From contig JBGSKC010000036.1 of NCBI GenBank assembly GCA_041741415.1, positions 1 to 64,000 of the forward strand: DNA of 64,000 bases. The letters run 5' to 3'. The DNA comes from JANQTF01 sp041741415. Lineage in GTDB: Bacteria; Bacteroidota; Bacteroidia; J057. How positions within the stretch are numbered: position 1 is the first letter of the stretch; each line of letters begins with the position of its first letter. Positions 15,251 through 25,039 of the stretch are shown piece by piece. The notes beneath the pieces are model-generated. The model saw only the letters and a list, made by a program, of their open reading frames with translations. It did not search any database and was not told the origin of the DNA. The translations under genes and the position numbers were made by a program.

Positions 15251-17164
15251 ATGCCCGTTAGCTCCCTCCGCCTCCCGACACTTGCCTTTCTCTTGCTCAT
15301 GCTGCCCGGCATTCCCGGGCTCACGGTGCAGGTTCGTGCCCAGGGCGAGTCCTGTCCTTACTTTTTCCGCGACTCCCTCCTCTGGATGGATGGAAGCGCG
15401 GAAAGCCTCCTGCAATGGCAAATGGTGGACCCTAGCGACGGCGGAGCCTGGAGGCGCGATACCCTTGACCTGGCCGGTATGCTCAACCCCGGGGAGGGAG
15501 AATGGCTCTATGTTTCTGAAGCGGATACCAATCACATCGGAAAAGCCGAACTCCTCAGCCCGGAATTACCTGAAACAGCACAGCTCAACGACCTAACCCT
15601 GTCCTTTTACCTGGCCCTCGAAACATTCGAAGGAAACGGTATTGCCTATGTGGAACTTCGCCAGGATGATGAATGGATTCGAATTTTTGAGGTAGCCGAC
15701 GACTACTATGGCAAAGTGAGGATTCAGCTCGGCGATTTTGCGGGCAAGCCCATGCAGTTTCGGTTTGTGTTTGATGATGAAGGCGAATGGAGCTGGGGGA
15801 TGGGCCTTGACGAAATTCTCCTGACCGGGAGAAAAGCCGAGTGCGGAGACGGCATTTGTGAACCCAGCGAAGATTGCCCCGGCGACTGCACCTTTCCGGA
15901 GGTGGCACCCGGCTGGATTGAGCCAGGCACAGACCTGAAAGGCAACCAGGTGAATTACAGTCGCTTTGCCCGCGGCGACCGCTGCGACGACTGCACGCAG
16001 GAGGTGGAATTGGGCTTTTCCTTTACTTTTTTCGGCCAGTCTTATTCCACCGCCTACATCAACTCCAACGGCAACCTCAGCCTGGGGCAGCCAAATCTCG
16101 CCTATACTCCCGCGCCCTTTTGCCAGACAGGCCCGGCCATGATCGCCCCGTTTTTTGCAGATGTGGACTTAAGCAAAGGAGGTGAAATTTGGTATTACAC
16201 CGACCCTGAAAAACACTTCCTGATTGTAAGCTGGCTGCAGGTAGGGTACTACGGTGCCGACTCGAATGCAGCAGAGCAGCACAACACTTTCCAGCTAATT
16301 TTGACTGATGGCACCCTTCGCGCTGTGGGGCAAACAGCCATTCCTGCCGGAGTGAATGCTATTTTTTCCTACGGTGCCATGAACTGGACCACGGGAGACG
16401 GATCAGGAGGGAGAAACGGCTTTGGCGGAAGCGCAGCCAACGTGGGCCTTAACCGCGGCGACGGGGAGAATTGCGACGATTATGGGATGTTTGACAGACC
16501 CGGAAGGGCCTACTATGGCAGCTCACTTGACCTTGGCTGCCCGCCTAATGAAGTGAATGCACTCGAAGGGCAAACCTTGCTGTTCAACGCCACAGAAGGC
16601 GATTATGCCCCACCCACCCTGGCCCTCCGGCTTAACGGAGAAGCCCTGGCCCAGGGCCATGTGCTTACCTGGGAAACCTTTGCTCCCGACTCCTGGGAAC
16701 TCTTTCTTGTGGAAGCCGCCCGGGACACCCTCCTCCCGCAGGAGCTCATTACCCTGCCTGCAGAAGAAGCTCCTGCGCTGAGCCTTGGGGTTTTTTCCAT
16801 GGAAATTCCACGACCACAGCTGAAACCCTGGTACAGAATTACCGGACTTTCGATGAATGGCACGCTGGTTATGTCAAACTGGGTGAGCCTGGCTGATGAA
16901 ACAGCCGGGGACTTTCAGTTGCTTTTCATTGGCCCCAACCCCACCGACGGCCCCTTCACTGCAAAAGTGAATATCCATCAGGCGGGCCAGCTGGCCTGGC
17001 AACTTACCAGTATGGCCGGGCAAGTGCTTTCACAAGGTACCTGGGAAGCCTCAGCAGGAACGCTCCAAGAGTCCGTCTCCGTCGAAGGTCTTCCTACCGG
17101 AACTTATGTTTTCACCGTTCGCAGCAAAGACACAATCCAGTACAGGTATGTGGTGAAGCTCTGA
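15251..17164 (+). CDS. T9SS-secreted protein with a nidogen-like domain
   Basis: A 637-residue secreted protein. A signal peptide covers about 33 residues. The first 180 mature residues form a beta-rich module ending with a DDEGEWSWGMGLDEI stretch. A cysteine-rich insert, CGDGICEPSEDCPGDC, follows near residue 200 and resembles the CGDGxC repeats of secreted marine and myxobacterial proteins. Residues about 235-390 resemble a nidogen (NIDO) domain: FTFFGQSYSTAYINSNGNLS, APFFADVD, and a WxxVGYY strand. The C-terminus (GPNPTDGPFT... LPTGTYVFTV) is a T9SS type A sorting signal. It is likely a surface or matrix protein binding other glycoproteins. It converges on the giant repeat protein with a 7-base gap. 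Confidence 0.82.
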   Translation: MPVSSLRLPTLAFLLLMLPGIPGLTVQVRAQGESCPYFFRDSLLWMDGSAESLLQWQMVDPSDGGAWRRDTLDLAGMLNPGEGEWLYVSEADTNHIGKAELLSPELPETAQLNDLTLSFYLALETFEGNGIAYVELRQDDEWIRIFEVADDYYGKVRIQLGDFAGKPMQFRFVFDDEGEWSWGMGLDEILLTGRKAECGDGICEPSEDCPGDCTFPEVAPGWIEPGTDLKGNQVNYSRFARGDRCDDCTQEVELGFSFTFFGQSYSTAYINSNGNLSLGQPNLAYTPAPFCQTGPAMIAPFFADVDLSKGGEIWYYTDPEKHFLIVSWLQVGYYGADSNAAEQHNTFQLILTDGTLRAVGQTAIPAGVNAIFSYGAMNWTTGDGSGGRNGFGGSAANVGLNRGDGENCDDYGMFDRPGRAYYGSSLDLGCPPNEVNALEGQTLLFNATEGDYAPPTLALRLNGEALAQGHVLTWETFAPDSWELFLVEAARDTLLPQELITLPAEEAPALSLGVFSMEIPRPQLKPWYRITGLSMNGTLVMSNWVSLADETAGDFQLLFIGPNPTDGPFTAKVNIHQAGQLAWQLTSMAGQVLSQGTWEASAGTLQESVSVEGLPTGTYVFTVRSKDTIQYRYVVKL

Positions 17165-17171
17165 GCCTGCC

Positions 17172-20100
17172 TCATCGAAGCAACGTGATGCTTCCGTTTC
17201 GGTCGATGGTTTGGCCCAGGAAGGTGGTTCCGCTAAAGGTATAGACATAAACACCTTCCGGGAGAAGTTCTCCGGCCTTGGAGCCATCCCAGCGAATGTC
17301 GGGCTGGTTGCTTTCATATACCATCCTTCCCCAGCGATCAAATACGCGGAACTGGACCATCTCGAACGACTGCACGATGATCCTGAATTCGTCGTTTTCA
17401 CCATCGCCATTCGGAGTGAAGGCGTTGGGGAAATAGGCGACAAAATCAAGGGCTTCCACGAAAGAGTAGGTAATGGAATCCGGGCAGCCGATGTTGTTGT
17501 CGGCGATGAGGGTAATGTCGTATTGGCCGGGGCTGGTGTAGAGGTGGCTGGGGGCGAATTGGGTGCTGGTATCCCCGTCACCGAATCGCCAGAGGTAGCG
17601 CGTAGCATTCCGGCTTTGGTTGTCAAATGCCACGGTGAGCGGATAGAAGCCCTCCGTCACGGAAGGATCCAGGCCTGCCTGTGGCAGGTTCCGCTCCACA
17701 AACACCTGGATATCCAGCCTGTCGCCCCGGCAACCTGTCGGGCCTAATGGAATTACCCAGTAATCTGTGGTAAAAATGGGATCCGTTTCAATGATGGGAA
17801 GCTCTTCCCCGGTACTCCAAAGATAGCCATCAGCACCATCCACGGCCAGAAAAGTCGTTTGGCCCAGGCAAATTTCATAGTAGGTGTCGCCAGTTAATAC
17901 GGGCAGCTGCCTCACCTCCACAAACACAGAGTCGTTGTTGCGACAGCCTTTGTCGTCGGTTCCCACCACATAGAACCACATGTCATCTTCGGGCCGGGCA
18001 ATGGGCGAAGCAAGATCTGGCTGGTTGAGCGGCCCGGCGGGTGTCCATTGGTAAGTAGTGGCTCCTGTTGCCAGCAAGGTCGCAGCGTCGCGGGCACAGA
18101 TTGTTGTGTCGCGGCCGGCATCCACCACTGGCAACGGGTTCACGGTAATTCTCACAGTATCAGCTAGCTGACAGCCGTTCCCGTCTGTCACGAGCACCCG
18201 GTACGTTGTGCTGGCCTGCGGATCTGCCACCGGGTTGGCAATTGTCAGATCCGACAAAGTAGGAACAACATCCCAGGCAAAGGAAACTCCGCCTGAAGCC
18301 TGCAGCGTGATCGAATCGAAGATGCAAATCTCGGCATCAGGCCCGGCGTCTGCGGCAGGCACAGGATAAACAAACACAAACTGAGAAGCGGTATCGGTAC
18401 AGCCGCTGCTGTCCGTAACTGTTACGAGGTAGCGGGTGCTCAGGCCCGGCAAAGCAGTTGGAGCAGACACAGCAGGGTCAGAGAGACCAAGCACGGGAGT
18501 CCAGACATAAGAGGTTGCCACCCCACCCAGGATGCTGGCACCCAGTTGGACCGGCACTTCTGGGCAGGTGACCAGGTCGGGAGCAACTGTCGCATACATG
18601 GCCTGAATGAAGACCGAATCGCTGTTCACACAGCCATTGATGTCGGTAACCACCACGGTGTAAAGGGTGCTGGAATCGGGATCGGCGAGGGTGCTGGCAG
18701 CGGCAGGATTTTGCAGCCCCGCAGTCGGTGACCACTGATAGGCCACGCCTCCTGTTACACTGAGCAGCACAGAATCCTCGCCGCATTGGGTGCGATCGGG
18801 GCCGATGTCGGGCGTTGGCAGCGGGTGAACAGTTAGCACCATGGAATCAAGCTCGGTGCAGCCATTTCCATCAGTTACCGCAACGGGATACAGCGTGGTG
18901 TTCTGCGGCCAGGCCAGGGTAGAAGCCTGGCTGGCAGCCGACAGGCTGTCGGTGGTGACCCACTGATACAGAAGCCCGCCGCTGGCCTGCAACTGCGCCG
19001 TGTCTCCGATACAGATTTCCTGATCGAGCCCCGCGAATGCTGGTGGCAACGGGTTGACAACCAGCCGAACCGTGTCAGTATCAACGCAGCCCAGGCTGTC
19101 GGTCACGGTGAGGAGGTAGGTCGTGTTGGCCGATGGCGAAGCCTGCGGCGTGGCAGAGGTAGGGTCATTGAGCCCCAAAGCAGGAGACCAGAGGTACTGC
19201 GCTCCGCCGCTTCCCTGTAACTGGACCGAATCCCGCAGGCAGAGGGTATCCTGAGGTCCGGCCTCCGGCACCATCACAATCACCTTGATCTCAGCCGAAT
19301 CGGAGCAGCCCCATACCGCCTCAATTGTCACAGTGTAGATGGTTGTCGTATCGGGTGAAGCGATCACGTTGGGACCTGTTGTCGTATTCAGCGCATAGGC
19401 TGGCGACCAGGTGCTGCTGATGCCGCCAATGCCAAACAGCGGCACCGATCCGCCGGGGCAATTCACCGTGTCGTTGCTAAAGTTAATGATGGGCAGCAGA
19501 CGCACCACCTGGTCGAGCGAGTCGTAGTTGACACATCCGTTGGCGTCAGTTACTGTGACAAAGAAACGCCAGGTGCTGTCGAGCGTAGTTCCCGAGTAGG
19601 TAGGAAAAGCCGTGGGCGATGCGAGGGTGGAATCATTAAAAATACTACCGGGCGACCAGGCATATTGGACCCCGCCAGTGGCCTCAACCACCGTTCCGCC
19701 GCCCGAGCAAACGTAGGGATCCGTTGTGTTGGTGCTGGTAACAGGCAAGGGATTCACTGTCACAGTCATGGTATCAGTATCGGCGCAGCCGGTGGTGTCG
19801 GTCACAGTCACAACGAATGTGCTGGTTGCTGTTGGGAACGCCAGGGTCTGGGCGCTGGTGAGCCCCTGGAGAGCAGGAGAAGGCTCCCACTGATAGCTCA
19901 CTCCGCCACTTGCCTGGATGCTGAGCGAGTCGCCGATGCACAGCGGAAGGTCGGGCCCGGCATTCGCATACATCACCCGCACGAACACCGAGTCGGTATC
20001 GGAGCAGCCATTGGCATTTGTCACGGTAACAAACAGGAAGCCCGAAGAATCAGGATTGGCAATGGGATTGGAAATGCCCGGATTACTCACAAACCCGGCT

Positions 20101-22706
20101 GGCGCCCATTGATAGGCGACTCCGCCGGATGCCTGGAGCGGCACGCCAACTTCCCCGCATTTCGCAGTGTCGTTGCCGGCTTCAGGAATGGGTAAGGCGA
20201 GCACAGTGATGAAAACAGAGTCATCGGCCTGGCAATTATTTGCGTCGGTAACGGTCACCTTGTACCAGGAGCTTGTTTGCGGGAAAACAAGAGGATTGGC
20301 CAGGCCGGTTCCCAACAAGGCAGGTGTTGCCTGCCATTGGAAAGAAACTCCGCCAGTCGCTGCGAGCGAAAGGCTGTCGCCAAAGCAAAGCGAGGCATCC
20401 GGGCCGGCATTGGCCGGGGTGGCGGGGAATACCTGCACAGTACTGGTGCGGGTATCGGTGCACCCTGCGGCGTCTGTCACTGTGACTGTGTAGGTGGTGG
20501 TGGCAGCGGGAGAAGCCTTCGGATTAGCGACATTGGGATTAGACAAACCTGCAACCGGGCTCCAGGCATAACTCACCCCGCCACTGGCCTGGAGGCTGAG
20601 GCTGTCGCCGGGACAAATGGCTCCCCCGGGTGAGGCCACGGCGTTCATCACATTCACCACAACCTGATCGGTATTCACACAGCCATTACCGTCGGTGACA
20701 GTCACAGTATAGGTAGTAGTCACAGGCGGACTGGCAACAGGGTTGCTGATATTGGGATTGCTCAGATTAGTGGCAGGGCTCCAGGCATAAACGATACCTC
20801 CGGTAGCTTGCAGGTTCACTATACCACCGGGGCAGCGGGTCACATTAGGCCCCGCATTGGCGGGCGGCAGGGTGTTTACAATCACCGAAACGGCCTCCTG
20901 TCGCACGCAACCAAACAAGTCGGTAATGGTCACTGTGTAGGTAATGCTTGAAAATGGCGTGGCCGTGGGATTCGCGATATTCAATGCGCTCAGGCCCGAA
21001 GCAGCCGTCCACTGGTAGCTCACGCCACCAAAAGCGTTCAAGGGAACAATTGTACCCTGGCAAATGGTGGTGTCGCCGGTTGCACCCACAATGGGCAAGG
21101 GGTTGACCCTCACCACTACGGTGTCGTTTGCAAAATACTGACAGCGATTGGTGTCTCTGGCCTGAAAAACAAAGGTAAACGTCTGCCCGGCAGCTGTGCA
21201 GGGTGGCGACCAGCATACCTGGGCATTCACCGGACCCACTCCCTGAGAAGCAAAAGTGGCTGTTCCACCCAAGCCGGCAAACGGTCCGGACAGCGGCAGG
21301 ATCACCAGCGAGTCGAGCGGGGAGTCGGGATCATTCGCGAAGAGGTTGATGCAGGCATTCTGGTTGGGGTTGAGCACAAGGGTATCGCCCGTTCCGCCGG
21401 TCGAAAAGGTGTGGGAAAGCGTAGGTGGGTTGAGCGGGGCCACGATGAACCATGTGGTGTCAAACACGATGTTGTAGCCGGGGCAGTCGGACGTGTCGCG
21501 CCCCCCGACGATCATGCGGATGGTATCTCCTTCATAGGAGCAGTCGGGTGTCCAGCAAACTGTTCCCAGCGCAGGGTTATTGCCATTTTGGGTGAGGGTA
21601 GCCGGGTTGAGAAAGGACCCTCCGATGCCAAAGGAAGCACTTACGGGAAAAAGCCGGACTACACTGTTGGGCACCGGATCGGTGAGCGACATGGTGTAGC
21701 AAACGGTTTGGAGGGGTTGCACAAAGAAAGTATCACCCGAAACACCTGGCAATGGAGGAGCATTGGCAGCGATAACTGGTGGCGCTCCCTGTGGGGAACA
21801 ATCGATGACCGAAATCTGGAAGTCGCGCACATTTTCGCTCAGCAGCACGCCGTTCCGGAATTCCCGAACAGCAACGGCAAAGACTGAGAGGCCCGTCTGC
21901 GTTGGGGTGAGGGACAGGTTCCCGGATTGGGGGTCTATGGCAAAATTACCCGAGGCAAAGGGGTTGAGAAAGGAATATCCGGGCAGAAAGTTGACGTAAT
22001 TATATGGCGGTGGCCCCATGGGGTTTGCTCCGAAGCCCCCCACCGACACAACCGGGTTGAACTGTGTGGCACCCTGACCGGCAGAATTGGTGCCGCCGTA
22101 GGGAGGAACGATGCGATAGACGAGGGAATCGCCATCGAGGTCGGTGGCAGAATGGTCGAAGTTGAAGGTTTGGCCGTTGCACAGGAAAATGGGAGGCAGG
22201 TTGTTGAAAGTAGGCATGTTGTTGCACACCGCATTTTCGGGGCCGGGGATACTGCCAATAACCGTGATGCCCTGATTCGGAGCGATGTTCGTCACAATGT
22301 TATTCCGGCAACAGCGCGCCCAGCCAATCGTGAACCCACCCGCAAAAGATGGCAGGGTGATATTGGTGGTGTAGCGGGCATACTCCACACAGATGTTGTT
22401 CGGAATCCCCGTACAGGCATTCCAGAAAATGGGAATGATCTGGATGGCTGTCTGGTTGAGGGGAATATTGTAGGAAGTGTAAAGGGCCTTGTTGCTGTTG
22501 CGAAAGGCAAACAAGCGGATGGAATTATCAAAGTCTGCCTGCCCGTTCACGCAGTCGCGATACACAGTTACCGTTACCTGGTAGGTGTTGGAGGTGGCAT
22601 TGATACATTTGTAGGTCAGCTCTGCCCCCGTGATGTGGGTCGCCTGGGCAGAAAAGGCAAATATTACCAGCAGGAAAGCCAGTATCAGGCGGCGAAGTTC
22701 GCGCAT
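17172..22706 (-). CDS. Giant repeat protein with gliding-motility-associated C-terminal domain
   Basis: A 1,844-residue secreted protein. The signal peptide ends at FAFSAQA, and the mature start HITGAELTYKC, with VYRDC shortly after, is typical of this class. After about 550 residues of Ig-like modules come roughly fifteen repeats of about 80 residues. Each begins AGPD-x-x-x-C-x-GD, continues with LQASGGVSYQWSP and ends YTVTVTDxNGC. A PKD domain follows near residue 1680 (YLWRFGDGDTS). The last 80 residues (FPNAFTPNGDGENDEFRI... FDRWGRMVYES) are the CHU_C / T9SS type B sorting domain, which secretes the protein by type IX secretion without standard lipid anchoring. It is probably a long adhesin or surface fibre used in gliding, attachment or aggregation. 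No enzymatic motif is seen. Confidence 0.9.
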   Translation of the reverse strand: MRELRRLILAFLLVIFAFSAQATHITGAELTYKCINATSNTYQVTVTVYRDCVNGQADFDNSIRLFAFRNSNKALYTSYNIPLNQTAIQIIPIFWNACTGIPNNICVEYARYTTNITLPSFAGGFTIGWARCCRNNIVTNIAPNQGITVIGSIPGPENAVCNNMPTFNNLPPIFLCNGQTFNFDHSATDLDGDSLVYRIVPPYGGTNSAGQGATQFNPVVSVGGFGANPMGPPPYNYVNFLPGYSFLNPFASGNFAIDPQSGNLSLTPTQTGLSVFAVAVREFRNGVLLSENVRDFQISVIDCSPQGAPPVIAANAPPLPGVSGDTFFVQPLQTVCYTMSLTDPVPNSVVRLFPVSASFGIGGSFLNPATLTQNGNNPALGTVCWTPDCSYEGDTIRMIVGGRDTSDCPGYNIVFDTTWFIVAPLNPPTLSHTFSTGGTGDTLVLNPNQNACINLFANDPDSPLDSLVILPLSGPFAGLGGTATFASQGVGPVNAQVCWSPPCTAAGQTFTFVFQARDTNRCQYFANDTVVVRVNPLPIVGATGDTTICQGTIVPLNAFGGVSYQWTAASGLSALNIANPTATPFSSITYTVTITDLFGCVRQEAVSVIVNTLPPANAGPNVTRCPGGIVNLQATGGIVYAWSPATNLSNPNISNPVASPPVTTTYTVTVTDGNGCVNTDQVVVNVMNAVASPGGAICPGDSLSLQASGGVSYAWSPVAGLSNPNVANPKASPAATTTYTVTVTDAAGCTDTRTSTVQVFPATPANAGPDASLCFGDSLSLAATGGVSFQWQATPALLGTGLANPLVFPQTSSWYKVTVTDANNCQADDSVFITVLALPIPEAGNDTAKCGEVGVPLQASGGVAYQWAPAGFVSNPGISNPIANPDSSGFLFVTVTNANGCSDTDSVFVRVMYANAGPDLPLCIGDSLSIQASGGVSYQWEPSPALQGLTSAQTLAFPTATSTFVVTVTDTTGCADTDTMTVTVNPLPVTSTNTTDPYVCSGGGTVVEATGGVQYAWSPGSIFNDSTLASPTAFPTYSGTTLDSTWRFFVTVTDANGCVNYDSLDQVVRLLPIINFSNDTVNCPGGSVPLFGIGGISSTWSPAYALNTTTGPNVIASPDTTTIYTVTIEAVWGCSDSAEIKVIVMVPEAGPQDTLCLRDSVQLQGSGGAQYLWSPALGLNDPTSATPQASPSANTTYLLTVTDSLGCVDTDTVRLVVNPLPPAFAGLDQEICIGDTAQLQASGGLLYQWVTTDSLSAASQASTLAWPQNTTLYPVAVTDGNGCTELDSMVLTVHPLPTPDIGPDRTQCGEDSVLLSVTGGVAYQWSPTAGLQNPAAASTLADPDSSTLYTVVVTDINGCVNSDSVFIQAMYATVAPDLVTCPEVPVQLGASILGGVATSYVWTPVLGLSDPAVSAPTALPGLSTRYLVTVTDSSGCTDTASQFVFVYPVPAADAGPDAEICIFDSITLQASGGVSFAWDVVPTLSDLTIANPVADPQASTTYRVLVTDGNGCQLADTVRITVNPLPVVDAGRDTTICARDAATLLATGATTYQWTPAGPLNQPDLASPIARPEDDMWFYVVGTDDKGCRNNDSVFVEVRQLPVLTGDTYYEICLGQTTFLAVDGADGYLWSTGEELPIIETDPIFTTDYWVIPLGPTGCRGDRLDIQVFVERNLPQAGLDPSVTEGFYPLTVAFDNQSRNATRYLWRFGDGDTSTQFAPSHLYTSPGQYDITLIADNNIGCPDSITYSFVEALDFVAYFPNAFTPNGDGENDEFRIIVQSFEMVQFRVFDRWGRMVYESNQPDIRWDGSKAGELLPEGVYVYTFSGTTFLGQTIDRNGSITLLR

Positions 22707-23010
22707 AGTGGGGGGCAGGTTAGCAATCGTTCTAGCTCTGTTCTCGTTGGAGTGAGATTCTGTCTGGTTTACAATTTAGCCAAAAGCACTTTACCCTCCG
22801 CTATCAAGCGTCTTTTTCTTCCTTTTATACCATTTTCTTACACGCAAACGGTCAGTTTTTCTTCGCGATCGAACAGGTTATGCAACCAGCCATTCGTCGC
22901 AAATGCTCCCTCCTCAGGGTTTCGATCCCGCCAGATAAGGCCTTTCCTGGCAGAAATTCACCTCCGCACTGCCAGTTTGTGTTTCTTCTTTACCTTGCAG
23001 CAAAAACAAA
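22707..23010. other. Divergent intergenic region without identifiable sites
   Basis: About 300 bases separate the minus-strand repeat protein from plus-strand hldD, so it must hold both promoters. I could not find a convincing TTG/TAnnTTTG pair on either strand. A TACCTTGC element lies 13 bases before hldD but has two mismatches. No tRNA, repeat or small gene is visible. Confidence 0.5.
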
Positions 23011-23979
23011 ATGATCCTGATTACCGGCGCAGCGGGGTTTATTGGCTCCTGCATGGTCGCGGAGCTCAACCGGCGGGGACTTGACGACCTCATTTTGATT
23101 GACGACTTTTCTCAGCCTGCCCGACTGGCACATCTTTCAGGGCTGAAATACCGCAGAATCGTGGAAAGGACCTCCCTGTTTGATTTTCTCGAACAACTCC
23201 ACGAACCAGTTTCTGCCATTTTTCACCTCGGTGCCAGAACCGACACAGCGGAGCAGGACGAGGCCCTGTTTGACCTGCTAAACGTTTCCTACACCAAACG
23301 GCTTTGGACCTGGGCCACGCAGCGGGAAGTACCATTCCTTTATGCTTCCAGCGCGGCCACTTACGGCGATGGCAGCCTCGGCTTCTCCGACGAGCCGGGC
23401 CTGATTCCAAACCTTCGCCCGCTGAACCCATATGGCTGGAGCAAACAGAGGGTGGACGAATGGGTGTTACAGCAAACCCAGACCCCGCCCAGGTGGGTGG
23501 GACTGAAATTTTTTAACGTATATGGCCCCCACGAATCCCACAAAGGCAGAATGGCCAGCGTTGTTTTCCATGCTTTTCCACAAGTGAGAGATCATGGCAG
23601 CCTGCGTTTGTTCAGGTCGCACCGGGCCGCAGTGGCAGATGGCGAGCAGCAACGGGACTTTATTTATGTGCGGGATGTGGTGGAGGTGATGGCAAACTGG
23701 CTTGAACAACCCGTGAAACCGGGGATTTACAACCTGGGTACAGGCCGGGCCAGGACCTTTCTCGATCTTGGCCGGGCAGTGTTTGTTGCGTTAAAAAAGC
23801 CCCTTTCTGTAGAATTTATCGACATTCCTGCTGATATCCGGGAAGCGTATCAGTACTTCACAGAGGCTGAAATGGCACGATTTTTCGACGCTGGCTTTCA
23901 TCATTCGTTCCGTAGCCTGGAAGAAGGTGTTGAGGAATATGTTCAGGAGTACCTGATCAGCGCGAAGCCATTTCGTTAA
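23011..23979 (+). CDS. hldD: ADP-L-glycero-D-manno-heptose-6-epimerase
   Basis: A 322-residue extended short-chain dehydrogenase. The NAD(P)-binding glycine motif is TGAAGFIG at residues 5-12, and the catalytic pair is Tyr141-x3-Lys145 in PYGWSKQRVD. Family-specific elements are IFHLGARTDTAEQD (near 70-83), KFFNVYGPHESHKGRMASV and QQRDFIYVRDVV. The enzyme converts ADP-D-glycero-beta-D-manno-heptose to the L-glycero form, the last step in supplying heptose for lipopolysaccharide or other glycans. Other heptose genes (gmhA, hldE, gmhB) are not in the window. Length is normal. Confidence 0.92.
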   Translation: MILITGAAGFIGSCMVAELNRRGLDDLILIDDFSQPARLAHLSGLKYRRIVERTSLFDFLEQLHEPVSAIFHLGARTDTAEQDEALFDLLNVSYTKRLWTWATQREVPFLYASSAATYGDGSLGFSDEPGLIPNLRPLNPYGWSKQRVDEWVLQQTQTPPRWVGLKFFNVYGPHESHKGRMASVVFHAFPQVRDHGSLRLFRSHRAAVADGEQQRDFIYVRDVVEVMANWLEQPVKPGIYNLGTGRARTFLDLGRAVFVALKKPLSVEFIDIPADIREAYQYFTEAEMARFFDAGFHHSFRSLEEGVEEYVQEYLISAKPFR

Positions 23980-24098
23980 CCACAGGGAAAAAACGAAGGA
24001 TGGATTTTTTTTGATTGAAAACGTTCTAAACAAGTTCCTTTTTCTGGCGTTTCCATTGAAGCCGTCAACAACAACATCTTTTCGGCTGAAACCAACCA

Positions 24099-24128
24099 TT
24101 TGACGATCAAACACTTGCATTACCTTTA
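24099..24128 (+). promoter_or_regulatory. Candidate Bacteroidota-type promoter
   Basis: TTTG at 24099-24102 and TACCTTTA at 24121-24128 are 18 bases apart, fitting the -33/-7 layout with one mismatch in the last position. The predicted start of transcription near 24135 gives the membrane protein gene a leader of about 100 bases. Confidence 0.42.
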
Positions 24129-24238
24129 CAGTTCTTTCTGAGACAAATTCCACCAGATTGCTCCAAGGTGAAGGTCTTCGCAATATCTCCTTTGAAGTGT
24201 CCGACAGGAATATTAACTTTAGATCATCTTCCTCAATC

Positions 24239-24874
24239 ATGCCCTGGATCAAGCTCTTCCTGAATTTCAGTCTGCTGTTGGCGTTGCTCATCACGCCCTG
24301 CTTCCTGCTGATGGCCTACTGGTATCGGCGGCAATTGTCGCAGACCGTGATGGTATGGAGAAAGCCGGAGATGGTGATCGTGACAATCACTTTTCTAGTG
24401 GCTGCCCTGATTTTGTTCATTGTGGGCATTTCGAGCTTTTTTTCCTGGCTTGACCTCGGCAACCTCGACCCTGAATCTCTCCAAGTTTCTCCCCAGCGGC
24501 TGCGGGATGTGGGTTTTAGCTGCATGCTGATGCTGGTTGCCCTTGGCTTTACCTACACCGCCATCCGCATGCTTCTGGTCAGGGTAGTTACCGAAGCCGG
24601 CATTGTAACCAACGACCGGGTACTGCGTGTGCCCGATTTCCGAAATGTGATCGGCTGGAGCAGCATTCACGACTATTACCTGCAATCTGACTATCCCAAC
24701 GTCATTTTCACCCTCATCGTGAAAAATGACCAGGTCCGCTTCGAGCGCGTGCCAGTGCGTGTGCCGGTGTACATGCGCGATACTTTTGAAGAGCTTCTGG
24801 AAGAAAAAATCTTCGAAAAAGCCACCTCCCAAACACACGCGGATACCCGCCCTCAGCGGTTTTCTGAAAATTGA
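24239..24874 (+). CDS. Membrane protein with PH-like C-terminal domain
   Basis: A 211-residue protein. The start is the ATG at MPWIKLFLNF; an in-frame TTG 81 bases upstream would add a polar extension before the first membrane helix and is less likely. Three hydrophobic segments lie at about residues 5-27, 42-66 and 88-112. The cytoplasmic C-terminal part (GIVTNDRVLRVPDFRNVIGW, then IHDYYLQSDYP and FTLIVKNDQV) resembles the bacterial PH-like (YdbT/DUF304) fold, with its short strands and conserved Trp. Its role is unknown. A candidate promoter lies upstream, and the histidine kinase gene follows after 165 bases. Confidence 0.7.
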   Translation: MPWIKLFLNFSLLLALLITPCFLLMAYWYRRQLSQTVMVWRKPEMVIVTITFLVAALILFIVGISSFFSWLDLGNLDPESLQVSPQRLRDVGFSCMLMLVALGFTYTAIRMLLVRVVTEAGIVTNDRVLRVPDFRNVIGWSSIHDYYLQSDYPNVIFTLIVKNDQVRFERVPVRVPVYMRDTFEELLEEKIFEKATSQTHADTRPQRFSEN

Positions 24875-25039
24875 TTTTCCCCTTCTCAGAACCTGCATGG
24901 TTTTTGATAGGTTGCGAAAAGCCACGGCCACGATTCGTCCTGCCCATTGGCTTTTACCCTGTTTTGCCCTATTTTTACTCAATCAGAAGACCTTTCGGGC
25001 CGTGGCATTTCGCCGGTCGGTTCGCCTTAGCATGCGGAG

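Noticed and set aside
21927..23084. 385-codon plus-strand frame through the start of the giant repeat protein
   Set aside because: Opposite strand of the repeat protein and its upstream gap; composition is that of reverse-strand DNA and it has no recognisable domain.
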